Positions 11,445 to 24,899 of a stretch of DNA of 64,000 nt are shown here, piece after piece. The notes beneath the pieces were generated by a model. That model saw only the letters and a program-made list of their open reading frames with translations, ran no database searches and was not told where the DNA came from. The stretch comes from Deroplatys truncata (Eukaryota > Arthropoda > Insecta > Mantodea > Mantidae). The translations under genes were made by a program, and so were the position numbers. The stretch is taken from the NCBI GenBank assembly GCA_030765065.1, contig CM060990.1, positions 280,763,341-280,827,340 of the forward strand. The letters run 5' to 3'. The stretch's first letter is position 1. Each line of letters opens with the position of its first letter.

Positions 11445-12425
11445 AAAAATTTCATTTCATTTCTTTATTCATGCTGATTGATCATCTTACATGATTTGGG
11501 CAATGTCACAAGTTTATGAGTACGCTAGTATCTTAATGTCTTAATGTTTAAGCTTAACATAATTACAGTATATTCAATCATATTGCGCCAAAGAAATAAA
11601 GAGATCTATTCATTCAGTAATTCATCTAGAGTATAAAAACAACACTCAATACAAAATTTCTTAAGTTCTCTTTTGAACTTGTTTGTCTCTTGAATATTTT
11701 TAATTTTCACAGGTAATTTATTGTAGATATAGCATGCTGCAAAATTAGAGTTAGTTTTATACAATTAAATCGTATGTGTCTGCTCATAGAAATTTTTGCT
11801 TGTTCAAGCTCCATAGTTATGCATTTAGTTGTTCAATTTGCAATTTGTCGATCTTGTTTTTACTAACATTATTGTTTCAAATATGTATATTGAAAATGAT
11901 GTTAAGATTTTTAAGTTTTTAAAGGCTTCTCTACACAACTCGGATTGCTTTAAACCCAGAATTAATCTAATTGCCCTTTTTTGTAAAATGAAAATTCTTT
12001 TTGTGTATTTTGCTGCACTTTGGCCCCAAATTGTGATTCTGTATGATAGATGTGGATATATTAATCCATAATAGACAGTCTTTAACATATTTAGATTCCC
12101 TAGATTGGATAGTCGTTTTAGTACATATAAACTGGAGCAGATTTTATTTGAGATCTTTTCTGTACCTTTATCCCAAGTTAAGTTTTTATCTAGTATTATA
12201 AAATGCTGTGTCTGAATTACTATATAGTTGGTTTTATTAGAATTTATAAACAATTTGTTAGAGTTTAAGTACTGAGCGACCTGATTTATATTTAGATTAG
12301 TGGAGTTTTCTAGGTGTAGCGAACTTTTTCCTGTATATACAGTCGTAGTGTCATCCGCATAAGTAATTATTTTACCATCTACAATGTTGGTAATATTATT
12401 TATATATATCAGGAAATAAAAAAAG
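11445..12425 (-). mobile_element. LINE (jockey/CR1-like) 3' fragment
   Basis: On the minus strand the protein begins just before the RT catalytic motif (ITYADDTT, near 12350). It continues through DKNLTWD, ICSSLYVLKRLSNLG, HLSYRITIWG and FILQKRAIRLI (ORF 12253-11825), then YNKLPVKIKNI and the C-terminus near 11600. The 3' end has an aataaa followed by a gaaat-type repeat near 11450. It lacks endonuclease and most of RT, as expected for a 5'-truncated LINE copy. Stops interrupt it, so it is dead. Confidence 0.8.
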
Positions 12426-14924
12426 TTGTTTAATTTAAACTAGGCCATTATGAAATATAAGCAACACTGTTCTTTTTTTTTTATTGTGAGAGAAAAAAAG
12501 GGAAAGTTCAAAGGTGTATCAAAACAAGGATGTGGGTTTAATCTCTCTCTCTTTTAAAATACTCCTTAAGGACCACTACGGCTCATCTTAGGCATCGTTT
12601 ACTTTCTTTTTTATTTTATTTATTTTTGTATAGTTACTGTTAACTGATGATGTTTCTTGCCTTAATGACCTTAACCTTTCAATTTTTATAGCATTTTACT
12701 TTTATGGGTAGCACCAAAGATAAAATACTTTCATTATGAAATATTTATGCCAGTAAAACCCAAATTGAATTGAATGTCAGAATCCTGATGATGGATTTTG
12801 AGTTTGGGAAAGAGACTTTCTAAGCTGAGTGTAAAATATGATGGAATTATTACTCATAGAGCAGCTTTAATTGTATATCAGAAAATTTTGTGTACTTATA
12901 TTACATTGGCAAAATGGGGAACTTTAAGAGCAGAGCTTATACAAGTGCATTGTATGAAATTTTGAGTACCTGCAACATTGTTTCCAGCATAATTTGCTGT
13001 ATAACTTAAAAATACAGAAAGCTGTGTTGAAATATTAGTACTACAGCTCATATGCGAGTGCCAGTTGTAGTGTTTTCAATGTGATATATAGATAATTTAG
13101 GATTTCTGAACTTTTACTTTAAACATGTATAACAGATTTACAGAAAGAATTATTTTTGTAGTTTTGACAACAAAGTAAATGGAAACTTGAAAGATCTCTG
13201 GGATCATTTACTGGTTGCTTAATGTAAAAATAATATTGTAGTTCCTAGAAGTGAAGTGAATTCTGAAAGAAACTGTAACTCTCAGTTTCTGGAGCTTTGT
13301 CACTCAAAACAGTGTTTATAGACAAGTTCATTTATGATTATTCTATTTTAGTATAATTGGATATGCTTGATCAGTTGATGAAGTTGTTGAAGATGATGAA
13401 GAATGTAACAGACTTATCTTAAAATAACAAGTAGGTTTCTATTGTAAAATTATTTTGTATGTATTTGTAATGCATATTCTCTGTTTAAGGTAGTTTTTCA
13501 CTCTGTTCATTTCAAGATAATCCATAACACTGATCAGATGATTTATGGCGGCAGTTGTGTACTCATACTATAACTGAATTGAACTGGTTATTTATGCAGT
13601 ACTGAACCTTATGGCCAAGTAATAATCAGCCTCTACTAAAATAGCTTTTACAGTACAGAATAAAGAGTACGCGTTTTTAGTGAATGTTGAGTCCACACAA
13701 TCTATCTAATACAAAATTTTGCAAATCGAAAGGAATTTATAATTTTAGCGTACAGAGTGTAATGTGGTGCTGAAATAATTATCCAGTGAATATATTAGGT
13801 ATTTATGCATAACAAACAGCTCCATTTAATGAAGCATTTTCCTAATTAATATCATTTTCACTTTTGGAGTTTTATATATACAAGGAATGGAGTAAGAAAA
13901 AGAAAATAGAAATTCTTTCAAAAAAGTATATCCCACTTAAATAAAAACATAGTTACAGTTATATTCTATTGGCTGAAATTTGACATAACTTAGGCATACA
14001 TTTTTTTAAGAATAAAGTAGGCTTCAAAGTATGATTTACCATGCTATTGTTTCCTACTCTTATATGAACCAAATCCACTGCATTTTACAAGCCAGTATAC
14101 TTGCTTTACAAGGGGTTCAGACATCATGGCTCCTTCCTTCAGGCTGATCAGCATTTAAAGCTAAGCTGTTATAAGGTGAAACTGTAATTTTGGCACAGCT
14201 TATGCACTTAAAAATTACCCAAAGTTTTTGAGTCTCGCATTTTGAGCTCCAAGTACACCTGTTTTGCTGTAGTTTACAGAAGTTGTAGAAAGAAAGAAAA
14301 AGCTCACTGTTCAAATACAACATTAAAATCAACACTACAAACATAAATGGGGTAATCAATCATGGAACATATAGAGTAAGCTGGAACAAGTTTAATGAGA
14401 CCAGAACACTGCTGTATGCTCCTGCTGAACTGCCAGAACTACAATTTTTTTTAGGATCTGGGCAGGATCTTATTTCAGTTGTGGGCTGAAAAATTATCTG
14501 CCAAGAATAATGTGAGAGTTAATGAACCATGGGTATATATGATTCTTCTTGTTTGGAAATGTGTATATATTGTCATAAAATGCAGATTTTGCTCCGAAGA
14601 CCAGGACATAAGAGAGACTATTGTACTGATGAAATCCAGTATAGGAATTGTTATTATTAGGGCTTTGATAGTTACACATTAAAAAACTTAAAATATGTAT
14701 GTAATTATGTGGTTTAAAACAGCGATATATGCATTAACAACCTAGAAAATATTTGCTATCCAAACTCTCACAAAAATGGTGAAGTAATAATTTTTAAAAA
14801 TCGACATTGTGAGTTAATTTAATATTTGTTATATTGGAAAATACAAGTTAACATTATAATCCACCAAAATAATATATAATGTAAAACTTACCAAATTTGT
14901 GGATTGGAACAGCTGCTGCTGAAG
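12426..14924. other. Intron stretch without recognised elements
   Basis: AT-rich, short shadow ORFs only; nothing could be assigned. Confidence 0.5.
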
Positions 14925-16424
14925 TGAACTTAATTCTTCTCATTGCATTGTATAACAGTAACCAATTTAAGGTTTGAAAACAGAAACGATTCTCTGTTGC
15001 TTCTGAGAATTGATTTGTACTGAGAAAAACGATGTTCAGCAACAACAGACGTTATAGGTGCATATTTAAACTTTACAATTTCTTCCAGCGACAATGTTTC
15101 TTCAATGTCCAACAATTTGCTCTCTGTTTTGCCAGAAATTATATTTGCAATATGTTGTAATGTATGGTACCCTGGATCTTTTTGTAGTACATATTAAAAT
15201 TTTTCAACTACTTTTTTTGCAACTTCACTTGGCGCAGATTTTGGCTTTAGTGAGAGACTTTCTATTTAAGTTTGTGACAAGTGGTAGGTCATTTTGTTCG
15301 AGCGCTGTGATGGCTGTAGAAATGCAGTTGAAATGTGACTTACTGTAAATTAATTCCTCCTTTATCCTATTCCTGCATATAGCACCCTTCACTTCAACAA
15401 TGCTTTCTGCTTCATTTTCATTTAGTTCTTGAAGTATGTTCTCGATAATGTCAAAATTGTTACAATAATATAAGGCAGCCTGTAAACAGGTCCCCCATCT
15501 TGTAAGATCGGTTCAGGAGGAAGTGGAATTCCTGGAGCCAACTGTTTAAGCAAGCTGATTCTACTCGGAGATTTAAGGAAAGCCTTTATTACACCTGATA
15601 TTAAACTATTAACAGTAGGAAAATTTAAGTGCACAGTTTCACTCAGGCGATGCATTTCATGTGCCAAGCATGTTACATGAATCAGTCTACTTTAAAGCAG
15701 TTTTAACCCCCCTCCTGCCTTAACCATATATGGGGCTGCGTCAGATAAAAACAAAACTACATTTTCATACCTAATTCCCTCTGGTCATAATAGCAACAAT
15801 GCATTATTGAATATTTTCGCAATTTTGGAATGATTTGCCGTTGCTATTTCTTCCACTGTTAGAAGATAAGCCTTTGACAGTCCATTTTCACCGAGCGTAT
15901 CGACAAATTACATTACATATAGATCATTTACACGCATCTGGAGTTTTATCCATGCAAACCCAGATTAAATTATCCTTAATAGAATCACGAATTTCTTGTA
16001 TTGTTTTTTCATAAAGTAATGGAACATAATGTTTGCAAAGAGTAGATTCATGTGGTATAGCCTGTTTTATAGCCTGTTTCTAAGAATGCACATAATTTAG
16101 GATGTTCTAATTTATAGTGCAGAGTGTCAGCACAAGCGAAAGCTTCACATAAGTCCTTATTAAAGGTTGACAACTGGGGGCCTGAAGTTGAACAAGTTGC
16201 TTCATTTGGGATACCCGTATTGACATTTAGCAGTGACTGTTTAGCACTTTTTTAAAATGTTTTGCTGTTTTTAAATGTTGCATCACTTGGAAACGAGTGT
16301 CAGCACTTATACGCCTTTCACACGCAACACAAAATAAAACTAGTCCATTTGTAGTAAGCACACCTTCGTTTTCACATACAAATATATTTAGCTGAATAGA
16401 TAAACTCGATTTCACTGGTGGCAT
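14925..16424 (-). pseudogene. hAT transposase, intronless decayed copy
   Basis: The minus-strand start (MPPVKSSLSIQLN at 16424) is followed by a C-x2-C finger-like part (LFCVACERRI) and RFQVMQHLKTAKHF. It continues through hAT catalytic-domain pieces (LIWVCMDKTPD; LTRWGTCLQAALYY with one wrong residue near 15500) to KFKYAPITSV and FSQYKSILRSNRE, the C-terminal dimerisation region, at 15000-14930. Several frameshifts and stops are present. It is the same family as 6253-8210 but runs through the positions of that copy's introns without a gap. Terminal inverted repeats were not found. Confidence 0.75.
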
Positions 16425-16429
16425 TTTAT

Positions 16430-17049
16430 CTGGTATAACTAGAGAACGCTGGAGGTTAACACAATCACTCTACATGCACAAACAAAAACAAACTGCATCT
16501 GTATTATCGTCCCACTGAATAAGTCTACATCAGCAGTTCTTTGATATAATACTCGCCGCGTTAACAATCGGAAACTCTTTGAAAATGCGATACCTACCAC
16601 TCGCCATTTATTGTCTCAGGCTTTATTTTATTTTATTTTATTAATTTGTTTTGAAATACGTAATCAATTACATTTTTTAAATATTTTCCTGTGAAAAATC
16701 GAAAATATGTATAATTGTAACGACATTCTCTAAATATTATGCAATTACGAAAAAATCAAATATATGCAAAAACATGTACAATAAAATTTACATTTTCAGA
16801 CTCAGGAAACACTGTTTCATGCACATTTAACATTATTCATATGTTTTAACCAAATAAAAAAAAGTTGTTATTACATAACTATCCTAGCTCTAATTATATT
16901 ATGATTCATTGATGGAGACAAAGGCATTATTCCTAGAAATTAAATGCCAAGAAAATGCAGTGAACTGATGTGTCTGACATTTACTTGTCCCACCATAGAT
17001 CAGAATACAAATCTGGGATATAGTAATTGGCCCTGAAGTGCTATATAAT
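16430..17049. other. Spacer
   Basis: No gene recognised. A short (tttta) run lies at 16625-16645. Confidence 0.4.
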
Positions 17050-17734
17050 TGTAGAGAATTTTAACAGATTTGTCAGTTTAGAAAAATGCAAATAAAATAC
17101 TGAAAGTTGATAGGGAGGAGCTAGAAGTGTGGTTATGTATGGTTCTCTTTGTCAGTCATTTGATTGCCTTGCCAAGGGATAGGAGTCCACAAACAAGGGT
17201 TCCAGTGATCACTAATCTAATGAACATCAATTGCTTTGAGTAAATCAAAGCTAACATTCATTTTGCTGATAACTTGAAAATTTTACCAAGAGGCCATACA
17301 GGTTATGATATAAAAATTAAAAACTTGGAAGTCTTATGGACCATGTTAGTGCTTTCAAAATCTGAAAAGTTCAGTATAGACGAACAAATAATTCCTTTCA
17401 AAGGGTGTCACTCCTTAAAACAGTATTACCGGAAAAGTGGGGCTACAAGATGTTTATTTTTTGTAATTTACAAGGTTCTATCTGAGCTATTCTGTAACTT
17501 TCTGGTTAAAAGGATTGTTACCATTATTCTTATGCCTAACAATGATCCCTGGAAAATTTTGCCAGTATTTAGTATTCTTTAACTGTGCCGGTTATGGTGA
17601 TGGTTGTTGTCTTCCATGTTGTTAAGCACCAAAGCTTTGTATGCTTTGAATGTGAGTTTTGTTTTTCCACCACTCTCAGCACAGCAGTATCAAATACAGT
17701 GGATTGTGATTACTGTGCTCCTGCTCTGTGCAGT

Positions 17735-17868
17735 TGAAACGGAACAAAAATGTGTCATTAAAACCACTCCAGAGCAGTATAAAATGTACATTGAATATTG
17801 TAGGAACAATCCTGTTATGAAAACTGGAAGGCTCACTATGGATAGTGAGGAACTGATAAAGTGCTGAA
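17735..17868 (+). pseudogene. Myb/SANT-like N-terminal fragment inside the piggyBac fossil
   Basis: An open stretch gives TTPEQYKMYIEYCRNNPVM followed by TGRLTMDSEE. It resembles the N-terminal helices of MADF/Myb-type DNA-binding proteins carried by some transposons. Only one or two helices are present. The assignment rests on composition and pattern and is tentative. Confidence 0.35.
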
Positions 17869-18043
17869 CAGCTGTGCCAAAGGGCCATAGAAGGATGGTA
17901 GGCTGTAAGTTTATCATATTTTATTGTGCATTTTAAGAATTTGTGTGTATTAGCATTCTTAAAGGATGCTACATATCATTTTAGTCAGTGGAATGCTTTT
18001 CTAAAATAATTGTTGCAAGAATACAGATTTGTAACCATTGAAT

Positions 18044-18515
18044 CACAAAAGCAGCATGACTTTATTATGTATTTGCATAAATTGAAATCTATATAGCAAA
18101 TTGTTGCTCAGACAACAACCAAATGCTGTATACATCATTATTAATTAAAACATATTTCTATAATAATAGATGCAAAAATATTTTACCACGTGGTACACAA
18201 CCTGCACATCACAAAAGCAGCATGGCTGTATTAAGGTATTTGCATAAATTGAAAGCTAGCATAATAAAATGTTGCTCAAATGAGCAAGTGCTGCATACAG
18301 CATTATTAATTAGTAGAATATATGTTTCTATAATAATAGATGTGAAAATGTATTACCACATTGGTACCCAACCTACAGATTGCAAAAGCAGCATGGCCAT
18401 ATTATGTTTATATATCTGCATAAATTGAAAGCTAGTGTAATAAAATGTTGCTCAACATCAAGTAAGTGCTGCATATATCATTGTTAATTAGTAAAATATA
18501 TGTTTGTATAATAAT
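18044..18515. repeat. Tandem repeat, about 2.8 copies of a 166-171 bp unit
   Basis: Copies start at 18044, 18210 and about 18381 (caaaagcagcatg), and share gtatttgcataaattgaaa and aaatgttgctca blocks. Divergence between copies is clear by eye, so the array is not new. Confidence 0.8.
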
Positions 18516-18532
18516 CAACTATCTCGCGCAAG

Positions 18533-19215
18533 CATTTCCTAGGACATTATATTCTTACTTAGCATATCTATGGTTTCACTTTATTGGTCTTTCGTGATTG
18601 ATTAAAAACAGTTAAGTTTTTGTTGTTTTTATCAGGTTTGATGTTTAAGTGCTTTGTCACTAAGCAACTCAAACAATGCTTCCTTCGAAGTAACAGATAA
18701 TATTAAAAATTAGTTGCATTTGATATTTTCTTTTAATAATCCTCAACCACTACTGTAATGAAATATGAGTTTTGCTGCATCCTAAATGTGCATTTTCTAC
18801 ATTTATATCTTCTACCATTTAGCTTGAAAGAAATCACTTTGCACATTTTGCCTGAAGTTTGGTAGTTGTTCACTTTGGCATCAGCTGTTGTGGGAGAGTG
18901 AACATTATAGGTTATAAGACTTTGTGACCTAAGCCAAAATTTTGAGGGTTGAGTGGCAGAAAATTAAATGTAAAAGCTTGATTACAGATATAATTCTGAG
19001 GAAACAATGAGTATCACAAAAAGCAAACATTTCTTCAGGATGAAAGGTTAATTCTGTGTTGCAGGGGTTAATTTGAACAATGCTGCTACAACATGAAAAT
19101 AAAGAAATTCAACTATTTCTTTACTTCTGCCTAATAAATGCTGTATTTCTTACAGAAGCATACACTCCAAGGACATTATTTTCTCACTTAGTATGCCTAT
19201 GGTTTCATTTTACAG
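18533..19215. repeat. Pair of diverged direct repeats
   Basis: The block aggacattatattctta..gcatatctatggtttcactt (about 18539-18582) recurs at about 19170-19213 as a diverged copy. The two lie about 630 bases apart in the non-coding middle of the piggyBac fossil. Confidence 0.55.
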
Positions 19216-20699
19216 TATATGGAATAACATTATTTTAGGCTACTGACCTGTAGTGTTCTTCCTTCCTTTGAGCTTTCAGATCAAGAATGACTAAAATGCA
19301 TCCATTTTTCGCTGGTAACAGTAGTATTGCTAACACTATCATGTCTCGGTTCTGAGTATTGATGACCATTTTGTCTTCCTCTCAACAAGATGCTGTTTTG
19401 GCCACAGTGTTACAGAATACCAAAAAGCATTTAGTAAACTCATTAACGGCTTTAACAGGTTGTTAAGCTTTAACCAGAAGTTACAGAATAAGTACTGAGC
19501 TGTATACTGGGTAGTGCATTCAAAAGAAAATCTTCCTGACATTGGAGCTAGTGGAAATGTTGTGCTAAGATTTGCTAGTTATGTTCATGAAAATGAAAAC
19601 TAAATGATGTTTTGACACTGGTTCTGCATTTTATATCTGTAATGGGAACTTGCAAAAAGAGGTATTTATAGCTTAGAACCATCTGACAAAATAGACTGAA
19701 AGAAAGTGTCTTTGATTTTGAAAATAGGATGAACTCAGGGAGGGGGTGACAAAAGAAAGATGTTTGTCAGAATATTTAAAGTAATATAAAATGGCTACAA
19801 ATCCATTGGCTGAAGTAGTTTGATGCCTTGTCCCAATTCAGTAACCCAGTGTAATCAATATATGGGGGATAGATTTTGTAGATCCAGTAATTGTTTTTTA
19901 CAGAAACAAGATCTAAAAATAGCACCACAAAATTTCTTCACATTCTTAATCTAATGGTTGTGAATACTTGGTTTCCCTTCAGAAAAAATGCTATAGTAAC
20001 TGGAATACATTGGAAGAACCCACTTGCTTTAGCAGATTTCAAAAAAGCCATTACAAAGAGCTTTTTGTATTTTGGCAAGAGTAAAATAAGTAAGGGAGAC
20101 CAAAGAATAGCTTAATAGAGAATACCAATCAACAGAGAAAAGAGAAGAGGACCAACTGTTGCACTGTCTAAAAAAGATGTGCTTTGATGGAGTGGAACAG
20201 TGCCTTTCATGGGCCAAAAAGGTTGATGCAAAGTTCTTACATGCAATGGTATAATTAGGCACAATATGCGAAATATAAAGTGCATGTGCATTTTACAGTT
20301 TTTAAAAAATATTTTTATAAATACCATAAAGAGATGTAACATACCTGACCCTACTTTGAAAAGATTAAAAGGAAATCACAAATATTTCTGTATAGTATCA
20401 CATGAAATATATATGAGAAGTGTTACAAACGGTGAAACTTTCACAATAATAGGAAAAGTAGTGTAAGGTGAACTTTTAAGGTACTTATATGGAGCACTCT
20501 TTGAGATTCTTTAAGGCACTAGGTGGCATGCAGTCCCCGCACCAGCACTATCATTTACGGTGGGCATGGTTAGAGCAAACAGATGGATGGGTTGTGCAAC
20601 AGTTTTTATTTCTCTATCCCTGGTTTTCTCTGCTGCTCAGTTGCCTATGAGCTGTGTTGGCATTACATTATTGGTGTAGGTCTTAGTTGCAGCTTAATA

Positions 20700-21447
20700 T
20701 AGCACAACAAAAGTTTCACATTATAAAAAAGGATTTATCTTTTTGGGTGTTGCATCAGAAAGAGGAATTGTGAGAAATTATAATAACATTTTGCAGCAAA
20801 ATTCCTGGTGCACCAGCTCCAAGTAGGATCATTATATTAAACTTCATAAAGAAACTTGAGAGAAACAGGGTTAGTTCAGAATATACGTGGAAAGCGAAAC
20901 CCAAGTGTGCTTACTGAGGTAAAACTCTGTGAGATAGGAGAAAGATTGGAACATTCTCCTAGAAAATGTCTCTGCTGCCTATCACAAGAAGTGGGTGTTA
21001 CGAAAACTACAGCATTTGGAGCCACTAAAATTCTTAAATTTAAGCCCTACATAGTGGCAAAGTGCATGAGTTAAAGGTAGCAGATAGGATAAGTCTTGAA
21101 CTTTTGTAACTGGGTTTTACAAAGTGTTGTTAGTGGCATTGCAAATCCTAAATTTATTATGTTCACAGATGAAGCATGGTTCACTTACATGACCATGTTA
21201 TAATGCAAAACAATAGATCTGGAGTACTGAAAATTCTCATCTCATTCACAAAACTCCTTTACATGGTGAGAAGTTTGGTATATGGTGCGCCATAACTGCA
21301 AATAGTGTCGGTCCCTTGTTTTTTGATGATATTGTGAATGGCGAGAGATACAGAACACAAATACTAAACCCATTTTTCTGAACATTAACCAGTATCGAGT
21401 GTCAGGGTGCTTGTTTTCAGCAGGATTCAGCAACTGCCCATACATAG
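20700..21447 (+). pseudogene. Mariner-like (IS630/Tc1 superfamily) transposase fragment
   Basis: 20856-21074 reads as the helix-turn-helix part of a common arthropod transposase (SVLTEVKLCEIGERLEHSPRK, then LSQEVGVTKTTA). Downstream, broken frames give DEAWF (first catalytic Asp, about 21170), GPLFFDDIVNGERY-like text and FQQDSATAHT (second catalytic Asp, 21418-21447). The third acidic residue and the whole C-terminus are missing because the match stops where the jockey-like LINE begins. Confidence 0.7.
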
Positions 21448-24400
21448 GATAGTGTTGGCAGATTTAGAAATGTCGTTCATATAAATATTAAAAAGATGAG
21501 CAGCCCCAGGAGTCTTCACTGTGGGCCACCTGTCCTATTGGGCCTATTTCCTGAGGATGCATTTTGAATGGTGACAGAAAAGGTGCCCTCTCTGAGGTAG
21601 TGCACCATGAGTTCTAAGGTGATGTGGTAATGTTTAGCTGCTTCAATATGTGTAGTAGCCCTGGGTGTTATACAGAGTCAAAGGCCCTTTTGACGTCGAG
21701 GAACAGCATTCCAGTGCTCTTTTTGATTATAGCCTAGTTTGATGTCTCCAACACATTGGATTAGCTGCTGTTAGCTGCATTGGATTAGCCACATGGAGTG
21801 GTTGGTGCGAAAGCAGAACTGCTCATTTATGATTATATTGTGTCTGATGATATGCCTGTTGAGCAACTTGATTACTTTTATAGCTAATTTGCCAGTAATT
21901 TTTAGGGAGCTTTTTGTCTTTGCCCGGTTTTGCAAACATGACGTGTTTCCAGCAGTTTGGAAAGTGGCCATACTGGAGGCAGTAATTGCAGATATTGGTG
22001 AACAGGCAGAGGCATGTTTTGAAGTACCAAGTTGGTCCAGCCCAAGAGTATTTTGGTCTTTGAGGTGTGAAATGATCAATTTAAGTTCAGATGGGTGATT
22101 TTTTTCGTTCTCTATTGTGCATTATAGCGGTGATTAGGGGTGTCGTCTGTTCTCTTTTCGGTGCATGTCTAGCTGGATTGTATTGTGGTCAGGGGTTAAA
22201 GTGTCTACCAGATATAGGCTATGCTGGAAGAGAGATTTTTTTTATGAAGTCCTTGTTGAGGACATGTGGTGCATGTGCTGATGCGTGTGGTATGCATGTT
22301 GGTTCAGTTGTGGGGGCAATGATGTAGTTATTTGTCATCATGTGCTGATACAGTATCTAGCAGGCTGTGTTGCGCATGTATGTTCATGCTTCATGTGTGG
22401 TGTTTAACTCTCCCATGATAACCAAAGTGTTGTCTAGGTTGGAGAGAACCTTAGATCATCCGTGTACAGATGTCCAGGGCAGGGGTTGTAGGCTCTAACA
22501 ATTGTTATTTGTATGGTGATGGGTGTCACTTCAGTGTGTTTCAGTCACAGAATGTGTTTTTGACTGTGCTGTATCAAGTGGTGAACCAGGATGGGTGTGC
22601 CGCCGGCTGTTTGGTCTGTTACTGTCGGTGCAGTATATATGGTATCCTGGGATGGATAATCGTGCCTTAGGGGTGAGGAAGGTTTCCCCGAGTAGGGCTA
22701 TGGAGATGTTGTGCACGAGGTGGTGTTTCAGTTCTTGCAGTTTCAAGCGGGCCCCTCTGCAGTTCTAGTAGAGTAAGTTGGGTGTGCATGGTTGATGGAT
22801 GTGACGTTCATCATTGTCCTGCTGTGTTTCTTGTATGTTTTCTTTTCCTTCCTTCCTTTTTTTCTAGTTTTCTAGCCCATCCTCATTGCTACTACCCCTA
22901 GAGCACACAGCTAGGCCAGTGTGTGATCGATGTACATTTTGGCTGAGATTGTGCCTATTGCAAAGTCGTCTATGGACATATTTATGGCCAGGCTTATTAC
23001 TTGGAAGCCAGCATTTATGCTGCCATTGCCCAGGGTTAGGAGGAGTCAGGAGATAGTGTTGTCCAGACTGTGCAACGGAAACTTACCGACTTTTGTCTGA
23101 AGGGTGCTCTGCAGTGAAGCTGGCTCCAGTAATCTGCTTATTTTCTGTGTGTATGGTGAACTGCCATTCCGTACAGGGTTCAGCTGTCATAGAGGTGTCT
23201 CAGGTAGTAGTGCTGTCTGTCTGCACAGCTAGGGCATTAGTGTGCTTTTTTCTTGATCAGGAACTTTTTTCCATGTTTTGGTCGAATGTTTTAGGGTGGT
23301 TCTGTTGGTGCAGTGCATGCTGTTTTTGTGTTCTGCACAATGACTGCATATGTGCTGCTCTCCCTTGTTGCGGTGTTCTGAGTAAATGGCGGCGGTTGGC
23401 AAGGTTGCAGGCTGCCCACAATATTTTGGTACCTTTCGCATCCTCTCCAGCAGGCACTGTGCCCTGTTTTACCACTGAGGGCATGTTTCCTGGTTGAGGT
23501 ACAGTTGCACTTGCTGAGGTGGTGAAACCCATTGCATCTGGAGCATTGTTGCTTTGAATGGCAGAAGCATAGGCACCTTCTGCGTTGTGTAGGACCGTTC
23601 AGTTGCCTATAGTCCTCAACTCTGTTGTGCAGTGTGCAAGTTGCTTATTCTTATGGAGCTCATGTAATTTTTGAGATCAGTTATAAAGAAGGGGATGTGC
23701 ATCCGTTGCCTTCTGCAGTAAAGTTTCAAGTTCTTGTGGACGTCGAAGCCAAGGCACTCCCATTCGCCTTAAGCTCGTCGGAGGTTACATTGAAGTATAG
23801 GCTTTTGATGGCTACCTCTTATACACGTGGATGTGGTGTCAGATGGAAGGAAACTTTCTTCTCCTTACAGTGCTTCACAAAGTTATCATTTAGTGTGTGG
23901 AACTTGAAACCATGGTAGCTGTTCCTAAATTTGGCAGTGTAGGAGCTTACCCTAGAGTGTGTCGAAGATGTTCGTTAGTGTTGCTTAGCTGGTCTGGCAG
24001 TAGTCAGCTACATACACTTTAGAGATATATTACCGAGGCTGGGTCACGTATGAAGTGCCAGGTTGCGGCTGAGGGTGCTCGGCTGCTGTGTTGGCGATGG
24101 GCAGAGTCAGGTTGCCAGTGGTGCCATTCGTAGCCTGCCCAGGAAAGGGTGGGCCCTTAAGTGATCCAGCAGCTTCATCTGCAGGAGGTAAAGCGGTAGG
24201 GCTTGTTAGACACTGTAGTAGAGTCTCCTAAGCTTTCCTCTGAGCCGCGGGTCTCATTGTGGTTGTCAGGCTCTGCTGCTGTCATCAGGGAACCTTTGCT
24301 TGGCTTGTTATTTGGTTCCTTGGCCCCTTGACCTAAGGGTTTTGTCCTCTGGAGGAAGTTTAGGTATGTCGCATTGGCCAGCTTTATTTGGCAAGTTTTC

Positions 24401-24600
24401 AACCAATGTATGGACATTGAGGGTACTGCTATCACTGCCACTAGTATCTGGGTCACTGGCATGTGCGGTTGCTTCAAACGAAGAGTCCGGCAATCCTCAT
24501 CTTGATTGTTGTCATGGTGTAGCGGTTTTGTCATGTCAATGTTTATTAAGAAAGAAGAAGTCAAAGAAGAGGTGGGTAGGGGTGCTTATAAACTAAACTG
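21448..24600 (-). mobile_element. Jockey-like LINE, decayed
   Basis: The minus strand from 24560 gives ORF1: a Ser/Thr/Pro-rich N-terminus, a middle part (SYHGFKFHTLND, VAIKSLYFNVTSDELKANG) and a gag-like Cys region (CSRCNGFHHLSKC, SACWRGCERYQ near 23450). Next come endonuclease text (ALLGETFLTPKARLSIPGY, 22690) and RT (DQNTLGLDQLG, 22050; LNRHIIRHNIIINEQFCFR, 21830; LFLDVKRAFDS, 21700; FNIYMNDISKSANT, 21460). Order and motifs fit the jockey clade. Many stops and shifts. It ends abruptly before the catalytic YADD at the mariner junction. This block is more GC-rich than its surroundings. Confidence 0.75.
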
Positions 24601-24899
24601 TATTCATTCTTAGGTTGATCCGTGTCAAAACAAAACCCAAGTGCCCAATGCACCGTAGTGTATCCTTCCGCCATTCGCACCAGAAATACTTTCACGATCA
24701 TGTGGCAAGTGCATGCGGCACATAATGCAGAAAGAAGAGCCCTTATTCCGACAACTTAGGCAGTGATTAGCATATTCAGTAAAGGGTTAAAGGATAAGAT
24801 TGGTAGTTACAACAAAATAAACGTTTGTGCACACAATAATAGTTAATTCTAGAGAAACGAGAGAAAAAGGAAGTAACAGGTATGCGATAACTTTACATT

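Larger units (their letters stand above)
17050..20345 (+). pseudogene. piggyBac-type transposase fossil, expanded by insertions
   Basis: The N-terminal part (17100-17480) reads LEVWLCMVLFVSHLIALPR, HFADN, then FSIDEQIIPFKGCHSLKQY, matching the piggyBac DDE region around the first catalytic Asp. The C-terminal part resumes near 19840 with FRKNAIVTGIHW, NPLALADFKKAIT and SGKSKI-like text, followed by RRGPTVALSKKD and a Cys-rich tail (20160-20300) resembling the piggyBac C-terminal zinc domain. The middle third is replaced by unrelated sequence, including a Myb-like piece and tandem repeats. Several stops; not functional. Confidence 0.75.

Noticed and set aside
23093-23497. Plus-strand 134-residue Cys-rich ORF
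   Set aside because: It is the shadow of the jockey-like ORF1 on the minus strand.
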